DNA of 64,000 nucleotides from Anseranas semipalmata. Taxonomy: Eukaryota > Chordata > Aves > Anseriformes > Anseranatidae. The DNA lies in the NCBI GenBank assembly GCA_013399115.1, contig VXAA01006474.1, positions 494,173-558,172 of the forward strand, in the 5' to 3' direction. The translations under genes and the position numbers were made by a program. Shown piece by piece: positions 58,402 to 64,000 of this stretch (positions are counted from its first letter, which is position 1; the number at the start of each line of letters is the position of its first letter). Under the pieces are notes generated by a model. That model did no database searches. It was not told where the DNA came from and saw only the letters and a program-made list of their open reading frames with translations.

Positions 58402-61284
58402 CTGATAGCTTTAGGTTAAGAAACAGAAGATTACTTTGGAAAAGAACCAACTTGAGAACAATATCATAGCTAAAGTAATTCATGATAAAATTTATTGTCC
58501 TTCATCTTCATTTCAGAGTGATTAATGATTTGAACACTAAGTTTTGAAATTCCTAACAGGGATTTGCAGAGGCATTTAGCACTTTGTGAAAATCAGGCTA
58601 CTATATACAGCATCAGAATAGATTTTACAAAATTAAGATCCATTATATCATATTTGTTTGGTATACATAAGGGTGATATTTCTATTTTTGCTCCCCCCCA
58701 AAAAAAAATTAAAATAAAGTGTGAACTTAAAACACATGGTTGAATAGCTTTGAAGCTATTCTTTAATGATTAATGTATCAATTCTCTAATTCAGCAAAGA
58801 ATTAAATAAACTTTTTTTTTCTTTATATTCTGAAATTGATAGGCACTAAATCCATCTGAAACATCTTACTGTAACAAAACACCCTTTTAATTGATTTTTC
58901 AGAAGCATGAACTAATGTCAGGGAAGGATGAAATAATATTTTACAGTGAAGTCCTTTTCACTTCACTGACGGCCTGTTGATCCAATGTGCTATTCTTAGC
59001 AATATGTAAAAAAAAGTCATCACATCAAACATTTTTAATGTATCTGCCTGGAGGTCAAGGTTCTATTCTGGAAGCTTTTAAGAAGAATCTCATGGAACAT
59101 CACAATAAAGGATCTTACATTAAAAACAATTAAATTCCTGATTCTGTTTAGAATATCTTCTGCAAATGTAAACTACAGATCATCTTCCCATTACAGTTAA
59201 TTACTTAAATTATATCAAGATTTTATGCTGAACAGCAAAAAAGCTAATTGCAAGGAATCATTTCATCATACATATATAGTTTTTATCAATTGAAGCTATA
59301 TATTATGTTAAAATGTACTAGCAGTTACAGTACAAAAATGGGGGCAAATGAAGAATGCCAAAAATGTAAGAAAAATATTGCAAACAGAATTTATAATGCA
59401 ACATAAGCAGAAACACTTAGACTTAGTCTATAATAATACCTGTTATTGATGTATGGCAATGACCATGGGGCAAAACTTGTAAATAACCTCACAAGCCATT
59501 TTCTACTCATGCAATCTAGCAGCCTAGTTTCCCGTAAGCATCTGAACTATTACTGAAAAATAGCCTCTTGGCATTTACGAAGAGGTTGACTTCATACTTT
59601 AGTCCATGCATATACAATTAGATAGTTATATTTAAAATCAATATGCAATCCTTCAGAAGACATTATGCTTTTAAAACCTTAACTTTAAATTGATTTTTAA
59701 CTATTTTATGCACCTCAAAATTAACATCTAATTCAGCAACATACTTGCAGATAATGCACTCACACAGCCAAGTATTAAACTTTTCTGTACCAAAATGGAA
59801 TTGAAAATCTCCTCATTATTCTCATTGATGTCACTGCATATTCACTAACTTAACTTGAACCAGAATCTGGAGAGGACAGGAAAGACCATTTAGACTGCAG
59901 TCAAGTTATTCTTCAAAATTGTTCATAATTCTAATGTGTTAGTATTATTTTTAAACATGACATTTTCAGAAGACTTTAGCCTGATTGTTCATCAACAATA
60001 ATATTAATCTTAAAATACCAAATTTGGGGTAAGAAAATTAGTGATCAACAACCTTTTAAAACCCGCAATTTATTAGACTAATCCACTTTCAGAGAGTCAT
60101 GTTTAACATTGAAGACAGTCTCAATGAATATTTAAGAATACAATTAAAAACAAAACAAATACAATTAGAACTCTGCCCTGCTGTTGTTAAACTTAATGGG
60201 AACAGGACTGAGTGTGTAGTAGAAACCACACAAATATTTTAGTGGAAAGAACACATTTTCAAGAGGTAACCACCACATCTATCGCAACTACAAGAAGTGT
60301 TGTTTCTCATGCTTAAACATCACTGTAGCTTTCCTATCCTGCCACTGTACAGTGAAATCCAATCTTCCCCCAAACTGGATGTAGAGATTTATGCAAGGCT
60401 TCTCTAGGGCCTGGGAGGGAATTGCCTTGCCAGCCTGCTCAATGATAGAAGACTATGATTTTGAAACTGTTCTTTCAATAATAGATTGAAATAGGAGAGC
60501 TACTTATTCAGGACTTTATTAAAACAGGTGTTGGGTTATGGGAATCTTTCCTAAAAAATCAGGAATGAATACTTAGTCTCGGATACTCAGTACTGTGTGG
60601 AGTTCCCCCAGTATCCTCCCTGGATCCTGAGGACCTCTAAGCATTTCAACACTCACAAAAAGAAAAAAGAAAAAAGAAAAAACATCTCTTAAAATTCAAG
60701 CTACACAGTGTTTTTTCTTTTCTACAGCTAACTTCATTTTCTTTAAGATGAGAAAATAAAAGAACTGCACTGGAAGGTTAGATACGAGTTTAAAAGTGCT
60801 AATCAGTCAATCTATCATAAGCTGAATTGCACTTGAAAACATTCTAATTAAAATTCATATTCATAACAAAGCAATGCCATAATGTTCAACACTGTCTATG
60901 CAACTTATTAATTTAAGCATAGAATTTGTTGAGATTGAAGGTACCTCCAGAGATCACGTAGTCTAACCCCACTGCTCAAAGCAGGGTCAACTACTCTTAA
61001 TAGAAAACCATACATGCATTTCAACTAATCAAAACCAAAGAGGTTCAATCAGGCATATGAATGTGTAGCCACCAAACTGACAACTTCCCGTGGTCCATCT
61101 GATTTTTGTTAAGCAGTGTAAGAGAAAGCTCTGCAATGACCCTCTAGCTGATTGAACGTAAAACAGAGGAGTATGAAACGTGGTTTGTGAAGCAGAACTT
61201 TATGTCAGGTTAAAGCTAGACACATCTCTTCCACACAGTCTAAGCTCGTCAATTGCGCACCTAAAATTTTATGGGAAAGGATAC
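58402..61284 (-). other. CDIN1 intron, 2883 bases
   Basis: Phase 2 intron. It contains a short CR1 3' end (60918-60998) and a small GA-rich simple repeat near 60659-60682. The rest is AT-rich with no recognised feature. Confidence 0.92.
60918..60998 (-). repeat. CR1 LINE, very short 3' fragment
   Basis: About 80 bases match the last part of CR1: 'catagaatttgttgagattgaaggtacctccagagatcacgtagtctaacccc' (split here into known blocks) and 'ctgctcaaagcagggtcaact'. It is heavily 5'-truncated, on the minus strand, inside a CDIN1 intron. Confidence 0.88.
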
Positions 61285-61334
61285 TGTTTGATGCAGTCCA
61301 CCAGTGGTCCATAACAACAGTCATTCACAGTACA
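61285..61334 (-). CDS. CDIN1: CDIN1 coding exon, equivalent to human residues ~143-159
   Basis: This 50-base exon encodes CTVNDCCYGPLVDCIK plus two bases of a His codon; human has CIVNDCCYGPLVDCIK. The acceptor CTGCAG just above 61334 is good. The donor is unusual: ACA|gtatcc, with a non-consensus last exon base and poor +4 to +6 positions. The frame supports it: the leftover CA joins the C that opens the exon at 58401 to make His, restoring the family's His-Ala-Ile-Gly-His. The three cysteines are kept. This exon follows the previous one after only 347 bases. Confidence 0.93.
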
Positions 61335-61681
61335 CTGCAGACAAATAAGAGAAGTAGTATAGTGATGGGCAACTACAAAACCATTACAGTTAAACAGTAT
61401 CTTAAAAACAGTAATTACTTTTCTTCAAAAAGGCTATCAGATGCTATTCAGATTTAATCACAGAAAACAAAAACTGCATGCTTTTATTCACTATAAAAGC
61501 GAGCTATTAAAAAGTGAAATGCTCCCCTCACAAATATTGCACTGCCATTTATGGTGCACCTTGACCTCAGTGATAGTTTATGATGACAGTAATTAAATGA
61601 GGTTTAAAATCTTTTACTCTGCTAGGCAGATAACAGCATTGCCAGAGGAAAAAAAAAAAAAAGGACAACTGTGATTAATAC
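61335..61681 (-). other. CDIN1 intron, 347 bases
   Basis: Short phase 0 intron between two recognised exons. An A-run at 61650-61662 lies just past its donor. No other feature is seen. Confidence 0.93.
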
Positions 61682-61761
61682 CTGATAGACTTGATTTGCT
61701 AGAACTCCATCTGGAATCTGAGAAGGGTCCCGTAGCATACTATTTATAAGAGTTTTGGATG
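61682..61761 (-). CDS. CDIN1: CDIN1 coding exon, equivalent to human residues ~117-142
   Basis: This 80-base exon encodes [16 protein letters not shown] followed by [10 protein letters not shown], almost identical to the human segment. A strong pyrimidine-rich acceptor ends in ..TCACTAG at 61762-61763. The donor is CAG|gtatta at 61681. The first two bases complete a codon begun in the previous exon (phase 1), and the last codon is complete (phase 0). The segment lies between the N-terminal helical region and the nuclease core. A chance open frame extends into both introns, but the conserved peptide stops exactly at the two splice sites. Confidence 0.96.
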
Positions 61762-64000
61762 CTAGTGAAAAAAAGAATAAAAACATACAAAAACCTGTTA
61801 GCTCAGTTATCCACTTGGCAGGCAGGAAGAGAGACATAAAGGAAAACACTGATGATGATAATTTTTAAAGTTACCCAACCAGCAACCGCAGACCTTCAAA
61901 TTTGTTGCAACTTACCCATTACAATATATGAACTCCAAAATTCTTAAAACACCAAAGCATTTTATTAGCACAGGGTGAAAGCAGTCCTTTGTTTACTTAT
62001 TCAGTTTCACTGGACAGTATGTGCTTCAGAAGCATCATGTAGGTCCTAAGTTAACTGCTTAATATACAGAAAATTTAACTCAAAATAACCACCATATCTT
62101 ATGAGAAATTAAAGAAGATACGTAAGAATTCAAAACAGCCTTTAAAAACAATGTTTGGTTTGAACAATCTTAAGTACTTTATAGACTTGATGACTCCAGT
62201 TTAGTAGTTTTCAAATTTACTTATTTGTTTAGTGTCAACACATTTATTTGTCTATATTTAAAAGTTGGTCAAAGGCTTTCTGTGGTATTTTCAAATGTAT
62301 AAATCTAAGACAAAAGAAATCAGAAGTGAATTTAGGACTATTTATCAGTCTTTTAACCACTAATATTGATACCACAATGAGAAAAAATAACATAAATCAT
62401 GCCTTTAGTTTATTTTCAAATGTGAATACAGTCCCTTGAAGAGCTGGCATTCTGTTTTATCCACAGATGTTTAATCTGGGTGGTTGCATATACCAATTAA
62501 TTCCTAAAAGGAGTGGAAAGACTTTATTCTACAAGAATGCCTTCTAAAAACATCAAGCACTTCATTTTACAGTTTCTCAGAGAAGAAAACAATGCTGCAT
62601 TGCAAGTGCAAGCTGCCTCCTTTCTGGGAACAACTGCTGATAGAGTTCAGCTGGTGGTATATTTATACCATCAAATCCTTAAGTGTAGACCAGGCTTGAG
62701 ACTAGCAAGGTTCCTAGCTTTGCCAAAGATTTCCTGTGTGACTTCAGGCAAATTCCTTTAACCTGTGTGTGCTTCAGTCCTGTAAACAAAGATAAAAATT
62801 ACTTTTTCCTGCTTCTCATCCAAATTTCCCCAACTCAGGGCCAAAGTTTTGTCACTCTCTTCAGTGACTGAATTGAGAGCCTCAGACGATACACTGTGAA
62901 AGCACTCCTGGAACCTGCGATGTGAAGGGACCCTCCATCTAAGCAGTAATGCCAGTAGTGTTAGTGAATGTGTAGAGGCTGTGCTGAAAATAAAGGAGAC
63001 GGTGATTTTAATCCTCTCCCCAGATGTTGTCTTCTATAAGCATCACGTTCAGTTGAAAGTAATATTTTCAACAAAATATTTTGTTTAGAAGACTATACCC
63101 TAATGCTAATGAATATAAAAACCAAAATGAGTTTAAAGGCTTTGCAAGATTTACAAAGAATGGCATGATTAAAGGCAGGAGCAAAAGTTTGTTCGAGCAT
63201 TTTTAAAGAGAATGATACACCAAGCCAAAACACTTCCAGATGCATCACGCCATATTACATATTTGTATCATATTAATCTCATATGAAGTAAGATTTACTT
63301 TTATAACTATAAGTGAATAATAAGAATAAATAGGCATTTCACTTTAGCTTTTGTACACTGTTAAGATGTGTTTTGTACATGGGATAAAAACCATGAAAAT
63401 GTGAGCCAGAAGGCAGTGTGTACATTTACTTTATTAACTCTAAAAATTAAAATTTTTTTTAGTAGGTAGAAATAAGACATATCAAGATTTCAAAAATTAA
63501 AGACTTTTCAGCAAGTAACACTTTGTCAATAGAGAGGTTGGTAAAATGGCAGAATAACAGAGTAGAACTGAGGAAGATTTAGTTGAACTCACTGTTGTGA
63601 AGGGCTACTGATTTAAGTATTGTGAGTTGATTATGAAAAAATTAAGATAATTTTTGACTGTTCAAAAAAAAAAAAACAGCAACACCCCACAGATTTGCAT
63701 TATTAAAATGTTTAACCGGACACTGCTTTGAGTAAAGAGCTACAGGTGCAAAATAAATTTGTTCAATTCCTGAGACTGTCAAATTCAGTTTCACACTTTA
63801 AGTTACAAGACACTCTATTCTTTCCTATATCAGAGTAATAATAAATTGGCATACTGAATTTTATATTATCCTGATGTCACATTGGTTCTACAAGGTTTTA
63901 AATTAAGCCTTTAGAAGAAAAGGCATTAAAAGAAATCCATCACTATAGCAGCTTTCAATATACTTCCTGTCCTTCTCACATAAACATATCTGTTAACGTC
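61762..64000 (-). other. CDIN1 intron (part), upstream of the first visible exon
   Basis: This is the 3' part of a phase 1 intron. I looked for the preceding exon, which should end near a Glu-Glu-Thr-Pro segment, and did not see it before base 64000. It contains a MIR-type SINE relic at about 62700-62800. The remainder is AT-rich without a recognised feature. Confidence 0.85.
62700..62800 (+). repeat. MIR-type SINE relic (core and 3' part)
   Basis: The blocks 'agctttgccaaagat', 'cctgtgtgacttcaggcaaa', 'cctttaacctgtgtgtgc', 'ttcagtcctgtaaac' and 'gataaaaattac' follow the order of the mammalian-wide interspersed repeat: tctgccact, tgtgtgaccttgggcaagtc, acttaacctctctgtgcctcag, then tgtaaaatggggataa. 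The tRNA-related head is not recognisable. The divergence fits an old amniote insertion. Confidence 0.72.

Noticed and set aside
61622..61849. 75-codon minus-strand frame taken as a complete small protein
   Set aside because: Only the middle 26 residues are conserved, and they stop at splice sites. The rest is intron on both sides of a CDIN1 exon.

Overview
The window is vertebrate nuclear DNA, almost certainly from a galliform-type bird. It is AT-rich and contains several 3' ends of CR1 LINEs, including one close to the young galliform subfamilies (24311-24579). It has no dense coding and no bacterial gene organisation. Nearly all the open reading frames are short chance frames in intron.

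The one gene I can prove is CDIN1 (C15orf41, codanin-1-interacting nuclease 1) on the minus strand. Five consecutive coding exons read from high to low coordinate: 61682-61761, 61285-61334, 58334-58401, 53255-53320 and 51379-51484. They join in frame across phase-compatible GT/AG introns and give about 123 residues, equivalent to roughly residues 117-239 of the 281-residue human protein. They carry the Pro-Asp...Glu-Ser-Lys signature of the PD-(D/E)XK nuclease fold. The exons for the first ~116 residues lie beyond the right edge. I did not find the exon for the last ~42 residues, so it probably lies beyond the left edge. If so, bases 1-51378 are one large intron.

In mammals CDIN1 and MEIS2 are convergent neighbours with 3' ends facing each other. 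If synteny holds, the long left-hand intron is the part of CDIN1 nearest MEIS2, and it would be expected to hold conserved enhancers for that homeobox gene. Several stretches look like such elements: 13690-14420, 19400-19960, 20990-21560, 22130-22310, 28380-28700, 32870-33080, 39030-39130, 44090-44390 and 48200-48420. The strongest is 19400-19943, which has eleven TGTCA/TGACA cores, the core bound by TALE homeoproteins such as MEIS. This is inference from motif density, composition and context, not from an alignment.

The rest is old interspersed repeats (five CR1 pieces, all on the minus strand, and one MIR-type SINE), simple repeats, a few short local duplications and two palindromic structures. 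No tRNA, rRNA, CRISPR, complete transposon or intact viral gene was recognised.
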